16,606 nt of DNA, from contig JALTEL010000624.1 of assembly GCA_027073945.1 (NCBI GenBank), forward strand, positions 1 through 16,606, in the 5' to 3' direction. Made by a program: the position numbers and the translations under genes. Positions 5,538 through 16,430 of this stretch are shown here, one piece after another. Source of the DNA: Caldifarciminota bacterium (GTDB lineage: Bacteria > WOR-3 > Hydrothermia > UBA1063 > CAJXJZ01). Every line of letters begins with the position of its first letter. Position 1 is the first letter of the stretch. The notes beneath the pieces were generated by a model. That model was not told the DNA's origin. It did no database searches and worked only from the letters and a program-made list of their open reading frames with translations.

Positions 5538-8500
5538 GTGATAAGTAAAATAAAAAGGAAAGGGGCCAAAGAAGAAAAATATGAAATGCCCAACCTCCTT
5601 GTTATACAGATAGAATCCTTCAAAGAATTCCTGGCAGAAGAGATTAATCCTGAAGAAAGAGGGAAAAAGAGCCTTCATGGAGTTTTTAAGGAAAGCTTTC
5701 CCATAGAGGATATACATAACAGATATGTACTTGACTATGTGAATTATGAAGTAGGTAAGCCCAAATTTACTGAAAAGGAGTCTATTGAAAAAAGTATGAC
5801 ATATTCTGTTCCCCTGTGGGCTAACTTGAGGCTTCTGGTAAAAAATGACGAAAGCGGAGAGTTAGAGGAGCAAATTACGCAAAAAGTGTATCTTGGGGAG
5901 ATTCCCTATATGACAACAAGGGGCACATTTATTGTAAATGGAGTGGAAAGAGTTGTTGTAAGCCAGTTGCATCGTTCTCCTGGTGTTTACTTCACCATAG
6001 ACACAAAAGGTGCACCAGTTTATAAGGCTCTGCTTGTACCAGCAAGAGGTCCGTGGATAGATTTCACAATAGATGGGAATAAGAATTTTGCAGTTACAGT
6101 ATCCAAGAGGAGGAAAATCCCTGTAGTCAGGTTATTAAGAGCACTGGCAAAAGTTGATGAAGAAGGCAATATTACTGACATTCCGCTTCCGGAGGTTTTA
6201 AAAAAGCTTGTGGAACATAAAACCCATACCGTCTCCGATATTAAAAATTTAAAAGACAAAGATAATCTTGTAATACTTGATGATCTAATAGACAAAGATA
6301 CGGGAGAAATAATCAAAGAAGCCCCATTCGCACTGGGTGATATAACACAGGAGCAGCTTTCAAGGTCTGCATACAAAGAGTTGGCAGTGGCCAATAGTCA
6401 AGAGGAAAGTTGTGATATTATTCTTGCAACTCTTAATCAGGATAGAATCAAGGATGAAAATAGTGCCATAGGGAATGTTTACAGAACTTTACGTTACACC
6501 CCACCACCAGAGGACAAAAGAGAGGTTATTGAATATATAAGAAGTGTATTCTTCTCTCCCACAAGGTTTCTTATGGGAGAAGTGGGCAGATTCAAATTAA
6601 ACAGGAGACTGGGTTTAAAAACCTCGCTTGATGTGGACACACTGCGGGAAGATGACCTGATACAGATTACAAGACATTTAATAGATTTTTACAAGGGTAA
6701 AGAGCGCGAGGACGACCTTGATGACCTTTCAAACAGGAGAGTGAGGCGCGTTGGTGAATTATTATATGAACAATTTAAAATAGCTTTTGCAAGGTTAGGC
6801 AGAGTGATAAAAGAAAGGATGCTGCTTGATAGAGATGCCAATCTTTCACCAAGAAAATTGGTAAATCCGAGATTGATCACCTCGAGCCTTATCGCATATT
6901 TTACAGGAGATAGACTATCGCAATTCTTAGACCAGAATAATCCGCTATCTGAACTTACGCATAAGAGAAGATTATCCGCTCTGGGAAGGGGTGGTCTTAC
7001 AAAAGAGACCGCTGGTTTTGATGTAAGAGATGTTCATCCTTCTCATTTTGGCAGGCTCTGTCCTATTGAAACACCTGAAGGACAGAACATCGGGCTGATC
7101 TCTTCTCTGACCACATACGCAAGGATAGATAAATATGGATTTATTAAAACACCTCTGCGAAAGGTAAAAAATGGTGTTTTGCAAAATGAAGTTATTGAAC
7201 TTACTTCATATGAGGAGCAGAATTTCAAGATTGCTCCTGCAGACACGGATGTTGACCCTGAGACGGGTAAAATAGTACAAAAGGAAGTTTGGGTAAGATA
7301 TGGGGGTACATATCCTCTTGTTAAATCGCAAGAGGTTGATTTTATTGATGTGTCTCCGCGTCAGTTAATATCTCCTTCCGCATCCCTCATTCCTTTCCTT
7401 TCCCATGATGATGCCAACAGAGCATTGATGGGTTGTAATATGCAGCGTCAGGCTGTCCCTCTTCTTAAAACTGAGCCGCCAATAGTGGGAACAGGCATGG
7501 AATCAAAAATTGCCTACGATTCTGGTGCAGTTATTATAGCACGTAATGCTGGCACAGTAAGAGAAGTTGATGCTTCTCGTATTGTTATTGAGCCTGTGTC
7601 GAGAAAAACGAAACATTTGTTGGAGGAAACTGTTGATATATATGAATTAACCAAGTTTAAAAAATCAAATCAGAATACAATTATACATCAAAAACCTATA
7701 GTAAAACCCGGGGATGTGGTAAAAGCAGGTGATGTTATTGCAGACAGCTCTGCTACAAGCGGAGGTGAACTTGCTCTTGGTAAGAATTTACTGGTGGCGT
7801 TTGTTCCATGGTATGGATACAATTATGAAGATGCCATTGTAATATCGGAGAATGTTTTGCGGCATGATGATTTTACTTCCCTCCATATACTGGAATTCGA
7901 GGTTGAAGTTAGAGATACGAAGCTCGGGCCAGAAGAAGTGACCAAGGATCTTCCCAATGTGCCCGGGGATGCGCTTAAGAATCTGGATGTCAATGGTGTT
8001 GTCAGAATAGGTTCGGAGGTAAAGCCTGAGGATATATTGGTGGGAAAAGTTAGTCCCAAGGGTGAAAAGGAATTATCTCCTGAGGAGAGACTGATTTATG
8101 CGATATTTTCCGAGCAAGCAAAGGAAGTTCGGGATACGTCCAAGAGGGTCCCACCTGGCGTTGAAGGTGTTGTTGTGGATGTCGTTATTCTATCAAGAAA
8201 AAAAGATGATCCTTTGTCTTTGCGCATGATTCGTGAGCGGAAAAACAGGGCTGAAACGCAAACCTCTTCCATAAGAAAGACGCTAAGGCACAGACTTCAG
8301 GGTATACTTAAAAAGCTCCTTGATAAAGAGAAAATATTGGAAGATATAAAATATAAAGATGGTAAAATATTTCTTAAGAAAGGCACACTGGTTGACGGTG
8401 ATGTGTTCTATTCTTTTGACCCATTGAGATTGGATTTTCCTGAGAAAATTGTTGATGACGAGCAAAAAAATGAGAAAGTGCAATATTTTTTGGGTGATGC

Positions 8501-9320
8501 CAGACAGGTAGATAAAAATATACTTGATAAACTTGAATTTGAGCTGAACCAGATAGAACGTGGTGATGAACTTCCCATAGGCGTACGCCAATTAATAAAG
8601 GTATATGTGGCTCAGAAGAGGAAATTGCAGCTTGGAGATAAGATATCAGGCAGACACGGAAATAAGGGTATTGTAGCAAAAATTGCCCCAATAGAAGATA
8701 TGCCATTTCTTGATAATGGAACACCTGTTGATATAGTGTTGAATCCTCTCGGGGTTCCTTCCAGAATGAATGTCGGACAGATTATGGAAACCATTTTGGG
8801 ATGGGCAGGAAAAGAGCTTGGCAAATATTATGCTGCGCCAGCTTTTGAGGAATTTAAGTTCTCAGAGATACAAAAAGAGTTGAAAAAGGCCAAACTCCCC
8901 CTTACTGGTAAAACAGCCCTGAGGAATGGGAAAACCGGTGAATATTTTGATAGTGAAGTTACAGTGGGCTATATGTATATGATGAAACTCATACATATGG
9001 TAGAAGATAAGGTCCATGCAAGGGCAATAGGGCCTTACTCGTTAATCACACAGCAACCTGTAGGTGGAAAAGCCCACTTCGGGGGGCAAAGGTTTGGTGA
9101 AATGGAAGTTTGGGCCCTTGAGGGTTACGGAGCTGCATATACATTGCAGGAGATGTTGACATACAAATCAGACGATGAAAAGGGCCGTAATAGACTCTAT
9201 CAATCCATTATAAAGGGTGAAGAGCCGCCTGAACCGGGAATTCCTGCATCATTTGAGGTACTTATAAAGCATCTCAAGGGGCTTGGCCTTGAGGTTGAGT
9301 TAGAAACAGAGGGGTTATAA
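5538..9320 (+). CDS. rpoB: DNA-directed RNA polymerase subunit beta
   Basis: 1260 residues; E. coli has 1342 and Thermus about 1119. It forms one pincer of RNA polymerase and part of the active site. Order: protrusion and lobe (about 1-420), including VYLGEIPYMTTRGTFIVNG and the R-S-P-G-V-Y-F motif; the rifampicin-pocket/fork region (about 455-520) with LSQFLDQNNPLSELTHKRR; the HDDANRALMGCNMQRQAVPLL segment; GDKISGRHGNKG at 1033-1044, holding the active-site lysines; and the C-terminal clamp segment ending near residue 1250. Contact residues matching E. coli Gln513, Asp516, His526, Arg529, Ser531 and Leu533 are all unchanged (Gln462, Asp465, His475, Arg478, Ser480, Leu482), so no classic resistance change is present. 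An insertion of about 100 residues lies between EGVVVDVV and KVYVAQKRK (about 880-1025), as in Gram-negative-type lineages. It starts with GTG, and its stop overlaps the rpoC ATG by one base. Confidence 0.98.
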   Translation: MISKIKRKGAKEEKYEMPNLLVIQIESFKEFLAEEINPEERGKKSLHGVFKESFPIEDIHNRYVLDYVNYEVGKPKFTEKESIEKSMTYSVPLWANLRLLVKNDESGELEEQITQKVYLGEIPYMTTRGTFIVNGVERVVVSQLHRSPGVYFTIDTKGAPVYKALLVPARGPWIDFTIDGNKNFAVTVSKRRKIPVVRLLRALAKVDEEGNITDIPLPEVLKKLVEHKTHTVSDIKNLKDKDNLVILDDLIDKDTGEIIKEAPFALGDITQEQLSRSAYKELAVANSQEESCDIILATLNQDRIKDENSAIGNVYRTLRYTPPPEDKREVIEYIRSVFFSPTRFLMGEVGRFKLNRRLGLKTSLDVDTLREDDLIQITRHLIDFYKGKEREDDLDDLSNRRVRRVGELLYEQFKIAFARLGRVIKERMLLDRDANLSPRKLVNPRLITSSLIAYFTGDRLSQFLDQNNPLSELTHKRRLSALGRGGLTKETAGFDVRDVHPSHFGRLCPIETPEGQNIGLISSLTTYARIDKYGFIKTPLRKVKNGVLQNEVIELTSYEEQNFKIAPADTDVDPETGKIVQKEVWVRYGGTYPLVKSQEVDFIDVSPRQLISPSASLIPFLSHDDANRALMGCNMQRQAVPLLKTEPPIVGTGMESKIAYDSGAVIIARNAGTVREVDASRIVIEPVSRKTKHLLEETVDIYELTKFKKSNQNTIIHQKPIVKPGDVVKAGDVIADSSATSGGELALGKNLLVAFVPWYGYNYEDAIVISENVLRHDDFTSLHILEFEVEVRDTKLGPEEVTKDLPNVPGDALKNLDVNGVVRIGSEVKPEDILVGKVSPKGEKELSPEERLIYAIFSEQAKEVRDTSKRVPPGVEGVVVDVVILSRKKDDPLSLRMIRERKNRAETQTSSIRKTLRHRLQGILKKLLDKEKILEDIKYKDGKIFLKKGTLVDGDVFYSFDPLRLDFPEKIVDDEQKNEKVQYFLGDARQVDKNILDKLEFELNQIERGDELPIGVRQLIKVYVAQKRKLQLGDKISGRHGNKGIVAKIAPIEDMPFLDNGTPVDIVLNPLGVPSRMNVGQIMETILGWAGKELGKYYAAPAFEEFKFSEIQKELKKAKLPLTGKTALRNGKTGEYFDSEVTVGYMYMMKLIHMVEDKVHARAIGPYSLITQQPVGGKAHFGGQRFGEMEVWALEGYGAAYTLQEMLTYKSDDEKGRNRLYQSIIKGEEPPEPGIPASFEVLIKHLKGLGLEVELETEGL

Positions 9321-12300
9321 TGTTTAAGGGTGATCCAAAAGATGTTTTGTCAGTGAATCTAAAATTGGCTTCCCCTGATATGATAAGAAGCTGGTCATAT
9401 GGTGAAGTCAAAAAAGCTGAAACAATAAATTATAGAACGCAAAAACCTGAGAGAGATGGGCTATTCTGCGAGCGTATATTTGGACCTGTTAAAGATTATG
9501 AGTGTGCATGCGGTAAATACAGAGGGAAGAGGTATAAAGGAATAATATGTGACAGATGCGGAGTTGAAGTTACATCTTCTCATGTAAGAAGAGAACGTAT
9601 GGGACATATAGAGCTTGAAGTGCCTGTTGCTCATATCTGGTATTACAAGGTTCCGCCATCTATAGTGGGGATACTGCTTGATGCTAGCATTCGTGAACTT
9701 GAGCAGGTGCTCTATTATGATTCTTATATTGTTACTGACCCGGGAACATTTAAGGATTTACGAGCTGGTATGGTGCTGACTGAAAAGGAATACGAGGACA
9801 GGCGCAAAGAGATTGAGAATGACAAAAGTAAGTTTTTTGAGGCTGAAATGGGAGCAGAACCTATTGAAAAGATCCTTTCCTCCTTAAATATGGAAGAGTT
9901 ATTTTCAAGGTTAAAGGCGCAGATCAATATAGAAAAATCCATTTATGCCAAGAGTAAGTTATTGAAAAAGCTCGGGCTCGTTGAGTCATTTATGAATTCT
10001 GGTGCGAGGCCGGAGTGGATGATACTGCATGCCATACCTGTTATTCCACCGGACCTGCGTCCTCTTGTCCCACTTGATGGAGGAAGATTCGCTACCAGTG
10101 ATTTGAATAATCTTTACAGAAGGGTTATAACAAGGAATAATAGATTAAAAAACCTTAAGCAATTGCATGCACCGCAGATCATCTTGAGAAACGAGATGAG
10201 AATGCTTCAGGAGTCAGTTGATGCATTATTGGACAACTCAAGAAGAAGAAAACCCGTAGTTGGAAGGGGTGGTCGAAAATTAAAATCCCTTTCTGATGCC
10301 CTGCGAGGCAAAAAGGGACTTTTAAGAAGAAATCTGTTGGGCAAGCGCGTTGACTATTCAGGAAGGTCAGTAATAGTTGTAGGGCCTGAATTGAAGTTAC
10401 ATCAGGTCGGCCTTCCCAAAGAGATGGTTGTGGAACTATTTAAACCTATGGTTGAACATAGATTGGAAGAGTCAGGATTGGCAGAATCAATCAGAACGGC
10501 AAGAAAGCTTTTGCAGGAGAAACATGAGGGAGTTTGGGAGTTATTGGAAGAAATTACCGCTGACCATCCTGTTATGCTCAATAGAGCTCCTACACTTCAC
10601 AGGGTTTCAATACAGGCTTTTCACCCGGTACTTGTGGAGGGAAAAGCAATAAGGTTACACCCGCTTGTGTGCAACGCATTTAATGCCGATTTTGACGGTG
10701 ACCAGATGGCTGTTTATGTTCCAACTTCACTTGAAGCACAAGTAGAAGCGAATACAATTATGCTCTCTCCCAACAATATATTATCTCCGGCCAATGGCAA
10801 GCCTCTTGCTTCTCCTACTAAAGATATGGTTATTGGGCTTAATTACCTGACGAAAATCAAAGATAATTCAATGGGTTCAGGTCAGACGTTTTCAGGATTT
10901 GAAGAGGTAAATTTTGCTTATAAAAATAAAAAGCTTGATCTCCATTCTTTGATAAAGGTTCCGTGGAATGGTAAGTTAATTGAGACAACGCCCGGCAGAA
11001 TATTCTTTAATGAGATAGTTCCTTCTGAAATGCGTTTTATAAATGAAGCTATGGATAAAAAGAAGCTTCAAAACATAGTGCTTGAGTCCTATAAAAAGCT
11101 TGGTATAGGTCGAACCGCCCGATTTCTTGATGATTTAAAAGACATGGGCTTCCTTTATTCTACTATATCCGGGGTGACTTTTGGTATGGACGATTTGATT
11201 GTACCTGCAGAAAAAGAAAAAATCATACTCAGTGCGCTTAAAGAAATCGAAAGGATTGAAAGGGCTTTCAAGAAGCGATATATATCAAAAGTTGAGCGGT
11301 ACCAGAAAATACTTGATACCTGGACAAGAACAGCTGACGAGGTTAAGGATAGGATGATGGAAGTGCTTGAAAAAAACAGGCAAGGATTTAATCCTATATT
11401 TATGATGGTTAATTCAGGTGCAAGGGGTAATGTGGATCAAGTCAAACAGCTGGCAGGTATGAGAGGTCTAATGGCAAGACCTAAACGTTCAAAAGAAATG
11501 CTTGGAGAATTAATAGAGACTCCGATTATCTCGAATTTCAAAGACGGACTTAAAGTGCTGGAATACTTCATATCAACCCATGGGGCGAGAAAGGGGCTAT
11601 CCGACACAGCATTAAAAACTGCTGATGCAGGTCATCTTACCAGAAGACTTGTGGATGTGGCTCAATCAGTGGTTATTACCGAGGAAGATTGTGGAACAAT
11701 AACAGGCAGAAAGATAACAGCATTAAAAGATGGAGAAACCATTATTGAGTCTTTGAAAGAACGTATTGTTGGAAGAGTTGCGCTGGATGATATAGAGGAC
11801 CCTGAAACAGGTGATATAATAGTTGCAGAGGGCAATGAAATTGACGAAGTCAGCGCAGAGAATATAGAGAAAGCGGGAATAGAAGAGGTCTGGGTACGTT
11901 CTGTTTTACATTGTGAGGCAAAGCATGGGGTGTGCGCAAAGTGTTATGGCAGGAATCTCGCTTCCAATAGAATGGTGGAAATAGGTGAATCCGTGGGAAT
12001 TATGGCTGCTCAGTCAATAGGCGAGCCAGGTACACAGTTAACACTTAGAACATTTCACACTGGAGGAACTGCGGAAAGGATAGCCGAGGAATCAATGATA
12101 AGGGCGCCTTTTGCAGGTAAAGTACGATTTGTAAACCTGAGTATAGCTGATACAAAGGGCGGAAAAATTGCGTTAAGTAAAAAGGCTTACGTATTTATCG
12201 AAGACGATAAAGGGAATAAATCGCGTAAATATGTTGTTGAACACGGAGCATTGATACATGTGAACGATGGAGATAGAGTTGAGAAGAACCAGGCCATATG

Positions 12301-13387
12301 TGAATGGGAACCGTATAGTTTCCCGATTATGGCAAAGAAAGCAGGAAGGGTTAAATTTGTAGATATAATCGAGGGCGTTACTGTCAAAGATCTTATTGAA
12401 GAAGATAAAATAGAAAAGAATATCGAACTTGATAGATATAAAAGATACTATCCAAGAATAATTATATACGACAAGGAAACAGACAAACCCCTTGATGAGA
12501 TAAATCTGGTACGTGATGCCAGACTATCAGTCTCTGACGGGGAGGACGTGCTACCGGGCGATGTACTTGCAAAGGTGCCGAGAGAAGCAGGAAGAACAAG
12601 AGATATAACAGGTGGACTGCCGAAGGTTGAACAGCTTTTTGAGGCAAGGGCACCTAAAGATAAAGCTCTTGTTGCCGAAATAAGCGGTGTCGTGTCCATA
12701 TCGAGTTTGGGAAAGGGTATTATAAGAGTTGCGATAAAATCTGTCAGCGGTGAAGAAAGGCTTTATAATGTTCCGTTTGGAAGATATTTCCTGGTCGGTG
12801 ATGGAGAATACATAGAGGCAGGAGAACCCATTACAACTGGGGCAATTGATCCACATGACCTTTTGAAAATCAAAGGGAAGGAATATGTACAGGAATTCTT
12901 ATTAGATAAAATACAGCAGGTTTACAGACTCTCCGGTGTGAAAATTGATGATAGGCATATAGAGATTATTGTAAGGCAGATGATGAGAAAGGTTCAGGTT
13001 CAGGATCCTGGCGATACACCGCTTATTGTTGGAAATATAGTAGATCTGTCGCAGATTAAGGAAATTAATACAGAGACCGAAAGAAGGGGTGGAGAACCCG
13101 CAAAGTATAAACCTATTTTGCTTGGTATCACGCGTTCCTCACTCAATACAGAGAGTTTTCTTGCTGCCGCCTCATTCCAGGAAACTACAAAAATTTTAGC
13201 AATGGCAGCAATTGAGGGTAAAAAAGATAAGCTTACGGGATTAAAGGAGAATGTTATAATTGGCAATCTCATACCAGCGGGTACCGGGTTAAAAGAATTC
13301 AGGAAAATAAAGTTATTGGCTGAAGAGGAAGAAAAGAAAGTATCAGAGGAGGATATTTCCACAAAGGAAAAGGAGGAAAATTTTTAG
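9320..13387 (+). CDS. rpoC: DNA-directed RNA polymerase subunit beta'
   Basis: 1355 residues (E. coli 1407). It holds the catalytic magnesium site of RNA polymerase. The N-terminal zinc ribbon uses Cys62, Cys64, Cys77 and Cys80. The catalytic motif NADFDGD is at 455-461, with Asp457, Asp459 and Asp461 binding magnesium. A second zinc site uses Cys791, Cys865, Cys872 and Cys875. The trigger-helix region [20 protein letters not shown] starts at 889. An SI3-like insertion follows (about 937-1080), with E. coli-like segments such as [20 protein letters not shown], before [16 protein letters not shown]. The C-terminus is a short acidic/lysine tail. It is translated from an ATG inside the rpoB stop (TAATG), so the two subunits are coupled. 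It is followed by 98 bases carrying the next promoter but no clear terminator. Confidence 0.98.
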   Translation: MFKGDPKDVLSVNLKLASPDMIRSWSYGEVKKAETINYRTQKPERDGLFCERIFGPVKDYECACGKYRGKRYKGIICDRCGVEVTSSHVRRERMGHIELEVPVAHIWYYKVPPSIVGILLDASIRELEQVLYYDSYIVTDPGTFKDLRAGMVLTEKEYEDRRKEIENDKSKFFEAEMGAEPIEKILSSLNMEELFSRLKAQINIEKSIYAKSKLLKKLGLVESFMNSGARPEWMILHAIPVIPPDLRPLVPLDGGRFATSDLNNLYRRVITRNNRLKNLKQLHAPQIILRNEMRMLQESVDALLDNSRRRKPVVGRGGRKLKSLSDALRGKKGLLRRNLLGKRVDYSGRSVIVVGPELKLHQVGLPKEMVVELFKPMVEHRLEESGLAESIRTARKLLQEKHEGVWELLEEITADHPVMLNRAPTLHRVSIQAFHPVLVEGKAIRLHPLVCNAFNADFDGDQMAVYVPTSLEAQVEANTIMLSPNNILSPANGKPLASPTKDMVIGLNYLTKIKDNSMGSGQTFSGFEEVNFAYKNKKLDLHSLIKVPWNGKLIETTPGRIFFNEIVPSEMRFINEAMDKKKLQNIVLESYKKLGIGRTARFLDDLKDMGFLYSTISGVTFGMDDLIVPAEKEKIILSALKEIERIERAFKKRYISKVERYQKILDTWTRTADEVKDRMMEVLEKNRQGFNPIFMMVNSGARGNVDQVKQLAGMRGLMARPKRSKEMLGELIETPIISNFKDGLKVLEYFISTHGARKGLSDTALKTADAGHLTRRLVDVAQSVVITEEDCGTITGRKITALKDGETIIESLKERIVGRVALDDIEDPETGDIIVAEGNEIDEVSAENIEKAGIEEVWVRSVLHCEAKHGVCAKCYGRNLASNRMVEIGESVGIMAAQSIGEPGTQLTLRTFHTGGTAERIAEESMIRAPFAGKVRFVNLSIADTKGGKIALSKKAYVFIEDDKGNKSRKYVVEHGALIHVNDGDRVEKNQAICEWEPYSFPIMAKKAGRVKFVDIIEGVTVKDLIEEDKIEKNIELDRYKRYYPRIIIYDKETDKPLDEINLVRDARLSVSDGEDVLPGDVLAKVPREAGRTRDITGGLPKVEQLFEARAPKDKALVAEISGVVSISSLGKGIIRVAIKSVSGEERLYNVPFGRYFLVGDGEYIEAGEPITTGAIDPHDLLKIKGKEYVQEFLLDKIQQVYRLSGVKIDDRHIEIIVRQMMRKVQVQDPGDTPLIVGNIVDLSQIKEINTETERRGGEPAKYKPILLGITRSSLNTESFLAAASFQETTKILAMAAIEGKKDKLTGLKENVIIGNLIPAGTGLKEFRKIKLLAEEEEKKVSEEDISTKEKEENF

Positions 13388-13424
13388 AAGTTTTTTTGTT
13401 TCAGTATTGAAATTTAAAAAGTTC

Positions 13425-13453
13425 TTGACTTAAGCGGAATTTTAGTGTATCAT
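13425..13453 (+). promoter_or_regulatory. Promoter of the str operon (rpsL-rpsG-fusA-tuf)
   Basis: TTGACT (13425-13430), a 17-base spacer, and TATCAT (13448-13453) lie in the rpoC-rpsL gap, with the start expected near 13460. The short leader then has GAGGAGG (13473-13479) before the rpsL ATG. Without a terminator after rpoC, read-through from rpoBC may add to it. Confidence 0.75.
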
Positions 13454-13485
13454 ATAACACCTAACGGATAAAGAGGAGGAAGTAT

Positions 13486-13857
13486 ATGCCTACAATAAAT
13501 CAGTTAATAAATAAGCCTCGGAAAATGAGGCATAAGAAGTCAAAATCCCCTGCTCTGGGGGGGAATCCGCAGAAAAGAGGGGTTTGTTTAAAGGTTTATA
13601 CAACAACGCCCAAAAAACCGAATTCCGCTCTCAGAAAGGTAGCGAAAGTTCGTCTTTCAAATGGTAAGGAAGTGGTGGCCTATATTCCGGGAGAGGGTCA
13701 TAATCTGCAGGAACACTCTAATGTACTTGTCAGAGGTGGCAGGGTTAAAGATTTGCCCGGTGTTAAGTATCATATTGTCAGAGGCATTCTTGATACCAGT
13801 GGAGTGGAAGGAAGAAAGAAATCCCGTTCTCTCTACGGAGCAAAAAGGCCCAAATAG
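13486..13857 (+). CDS. rpsL: 30S ribosomal protein S12
   Basis: 123 residues, standard. S12 lies at the decoding centre and controls reading accuracy. The core [20 protein letters not shown] (39-58) and [16 protein letters not shown] (85-100) are intact. Lys43 and Lys88, where streptomycin-resistance changes usually fall, are unchanged, so no ribosomal resistance is predicted at these sites. Asp89, the residue methylthiolated by RimO in many bacteria, is present. It is the first gene of the str operon, with its own promoter and a strong ribosome site. Confidence 0.98.
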   Translation: MPTINQLINKPRKMRHKKSKSPALGGNPQKRGVCLKVYTTTPKKPNSALRKVAKVRLSNGKEVVAYIPGEGHNLQEHSNVLVRGGRVKDLPGVKYHIVRGILDTSGVEGRKKSRSLYGAKRPK

Positions 13858-13870
13858 CATTAAGGAGTAA

Positions 13871-14341
<471 letters not shown>

Positions 14342-14345
14342 TCTC

Positions 14346-16400
14346 ATGCAAGTATCCTCTCAAACTGCTGAAAATCTGCAGAATATACGCAATATTGGTT
14401 TTGCTGCTCATATAGACGCAGGCAAGACCACTACAACGGAGAGGATACTCTTTTATACAAAGAAAATACATAGAATTGGAGATGTTGACGAGGGGACAAC
14501 CACAACGGATTGGATGGAAGAAGAGAGGGAAAGAGGTATAACTATTGTAAGTGCTGCTGTTACCTGTTACTGGAAGGACCATAGAATTAATATAATAGAT
14601 ACACCTGGGCATGTGGATTTCACAGCAGAGGTAGAAAGAGCATTCAGGGTACTTGACGGACTTATTATAATATTTGACGCAGTTGCAGGTGTTCAGCCTC
14701 AGTCCGAATCGGTTTGGTATCAATCTCAAAGGTATAACATACCGAAGCTATTTTTTATAAATAAGATGGATAGGCCTGGCGCGGATCCATTGAAGGTATT
14801 GAAAAACGTGCATGAGAGACTCAGCAAAAAAGCCGTTCTTATACAATTGCCTGTTTTTGAAAGTTCAAAATTTGTAGGCATTATAGATCTTGTTAATTTA
14901 AAAAGATACATATGGGATATTGACGAAACTGGCGAGAATTATCGCATGGATAACCTTGAAATGGACAGCTATATATCTAAGTTTTACGAACAGCTCATAT
15001 ATCACATCGCTGAGTACGATGAAGCTTTATTGGAAGAGTACCTCTCAAACGGTTATGTGAATCCTGATATGGTTAAAAAAGTTTTGAGAGAGAAGGTTAT
15101 AAAAGACGGTTTGATTCCTGTTTTTTTAGGAGCATCGGCCAAAAATAAAGGGGTGCAGCCTCTTCTGGACGGTATTGTGACATACTTGCCCTCACCGCTT
15201 GATTTACCTGCAGTGAGGGGGAAAGATCCTCGGACCGGGCAGGAAATTGAGCGTGAACAGCGCTCGAACGAAAAGTTCTCTGCCATTGTATTTAAAATTC
15301 AGTTTGAAAAAGAAACCAAAGGAATAGCTTTTGCAAGAATATATTCAGGTAGAGTAAAAATTAACGAAAAGGTATTAAACGTCAATAAAAATGTACCAGA
15401 AAGAATAATGCGAATATACCTTATGCATGCTAACAGAAAGATGCCTCTTCAAATGGCAGAAGCTGGGGAAATAGTAGGGCTTGTTGGGCTTAAACATGTT
15501 TCTACTGGCGATACGCTTTCTGATGCAGAATCTCCGATTGTTTATCCTGGTGCAAATTTTCCTGACCCTGTGGTTTCACAGTATATTGAACCTAAAACTA
15601 TCAAAGATATGGAAAAACTTGAAGAAGCTTTGAGAATCCTGAGCCTTGAAGATCCCACGTTTTATGTTAAAAAAGATTCTGAGACAGGCCAGCTTTTGAT
15701 ACACGGAATGGGCGAATTACATCTTGAGATAATAACGGATAGGATTAAAAAGGTTTTTGGTGTGGATGTAAAAACAGGGAAGCCCCAGGTTTCATTTAGA
15801 GAAACTGTAACGGAATCATACTGTCATGTCGAGCAATTTGACAGGGTGCTCGGGGAAAGTAGAGAAATAGGATATTCAGAAATTTGTGTGGAGCCCGGAG
15901 GAAGCGGAAGCGGCTTGCAAATAGAGATAAAAGAAGAATTGATAGAGAGTGATGTAAATTTTATAAATAAAATTGTAAGAGAATCACTGGACTTTGGACC
16001 TGTTCTTGGATATCCCGTAACTAATATAAAAATTATTATTAAAAAAATGGGTGGTGTTGGAACTACGGCTTTTGGAAATGAGCTTGCATTAAGGCATGGT
16101 ATTGAGCAGGCAATAAGTAAGGCGAAGCCCGTTTTACTTGAGCCTTATGTAAGAGTCGAAATAATATCACCTCCGGAATTTGTGGGTGAGATTGTAGGAA
16201 ATTTGAGTGGAAAGGGTGGAGAACTCGAATCTATAAGCCCTTTAAACGAAAATGTTACCCAAATCACAGCTCATGCATCCTTGCGAAGCATGATGGGATT
16301 TGCAGTTCAATTGAGGAATATGACACAGGGAAGGGGAACTTTCTGGATGAAAGTAAGTCACTATTCTCCTGTGAAAGAAAAAATAACAGATAAAACATAG
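14346..16400 (+). CDS. fusA: Elongation factor G, EF-G2/spdEFG2-like (recycling-type) class
   Basis: A 684-residue translational GTPase in the normal fusA slot of the str operon. The G domain is complete: AHIDAGKT (21-28), DTPGH (85-89), NKMD (139-142) and GASAKN. Domain III carries MGELHLEI. Class-specific parts are unusual. Switch I reads GDVDEGTTTTDWMEEERERG (45-64) instead of the usual G-E-V-H-x-G-x-A-T-M-D-W. At the start of domain IV, FDRVLGESRE (498-507) replaces the usual K-x-S-G-G-x-G-Q-Y motif. The domain IV tip loop is KKMGGVGTTAFGN (566-578) instead of G-S-Y-H-x-V-D-S-S, so the conserved histidine (His583 in E. coli) is missing. As I recall the families, these features match mitochondrial EF-G2 and spirochaete spdEFG2, which split ribosomes with RRF rather than drive translocation. 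The call as an EF-G-family GTPase is certain; the class is inferred from motifs. Its ribosome site AGGTGG overlaps the end of rpsG. Confidence 0.93.
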   Translation: MQVSSQTAENLQNIRNIGFAAHIDAGKTTTTERILFYTKKIHRIGDVDEGTTTTDWMEEERERGITIVSAAVTCYWKDHRINIIDTPGHVDFTAEVERAFRVLDGLIIIFDAVAGVQPQSESVWYQSQRYNIPKLFFINKMDRPGADPLKVLKNVHERLSKKAVLIQLPVFESSKFVGIIDLVNLKRYIWDIDETGENYRMDNLEMDSYISKFYEQLIYHIAEYDEALLEEYLSNGYVNPDMVKKVLREKVIKDGLIPVFLGASAKNKGVQPLLDGIVTYLPSPLDLPAVRGKDPRTGQEIEREQRSNEKFSAIVFKIQFEKETKGIAFARIYSGRVKINEKVLNVNKNVPERIMRIYLMHANRKMPLQMAEAGEIVGLVGLKHVSTGDTLSDAESPIVYPGANFPDPVVSQYIEPKTIKDMEKLEEALRILSLEDPTFYVKKDSETGQLLIHGMGELHLEIITDRIKKVFGVDVKTGKPQVSFRETVTESYCHVEQFDRVLGESREIGYSEICVEPGGSGSGLQIEIKEELIESDVNFINKIVRESLDFGPVLGYPVTNIKIIIKKMGGVGTTAFGNELALRHGIEQAISKAKPVLLEPYVRVEIISPPEFVGEIVGNLSGKGGELESISPLNENVTQITAHASLRSMMGFAVQLRNMTQGRGTFWMKVSHYSPVKEKITDKT

Positions 16401-16430
16401 AGGAAATATATAGAAATGGAGGTATGAAAT

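Noticed and set aside
10428..10652. A 74-codon + strand frame inside rpoC.
   Set aside because: It is an out-of-frame shadow of the conserved region just before the catalytic NADFDGD motif.
16041..16079. Possible paired frameshifts hiding a normal EF-G tip loop.
   Set aside because: Neither other frame restores the SYHxVDSS motif; one soon meets a stop, and the flanking sequence is in frame without a gap.
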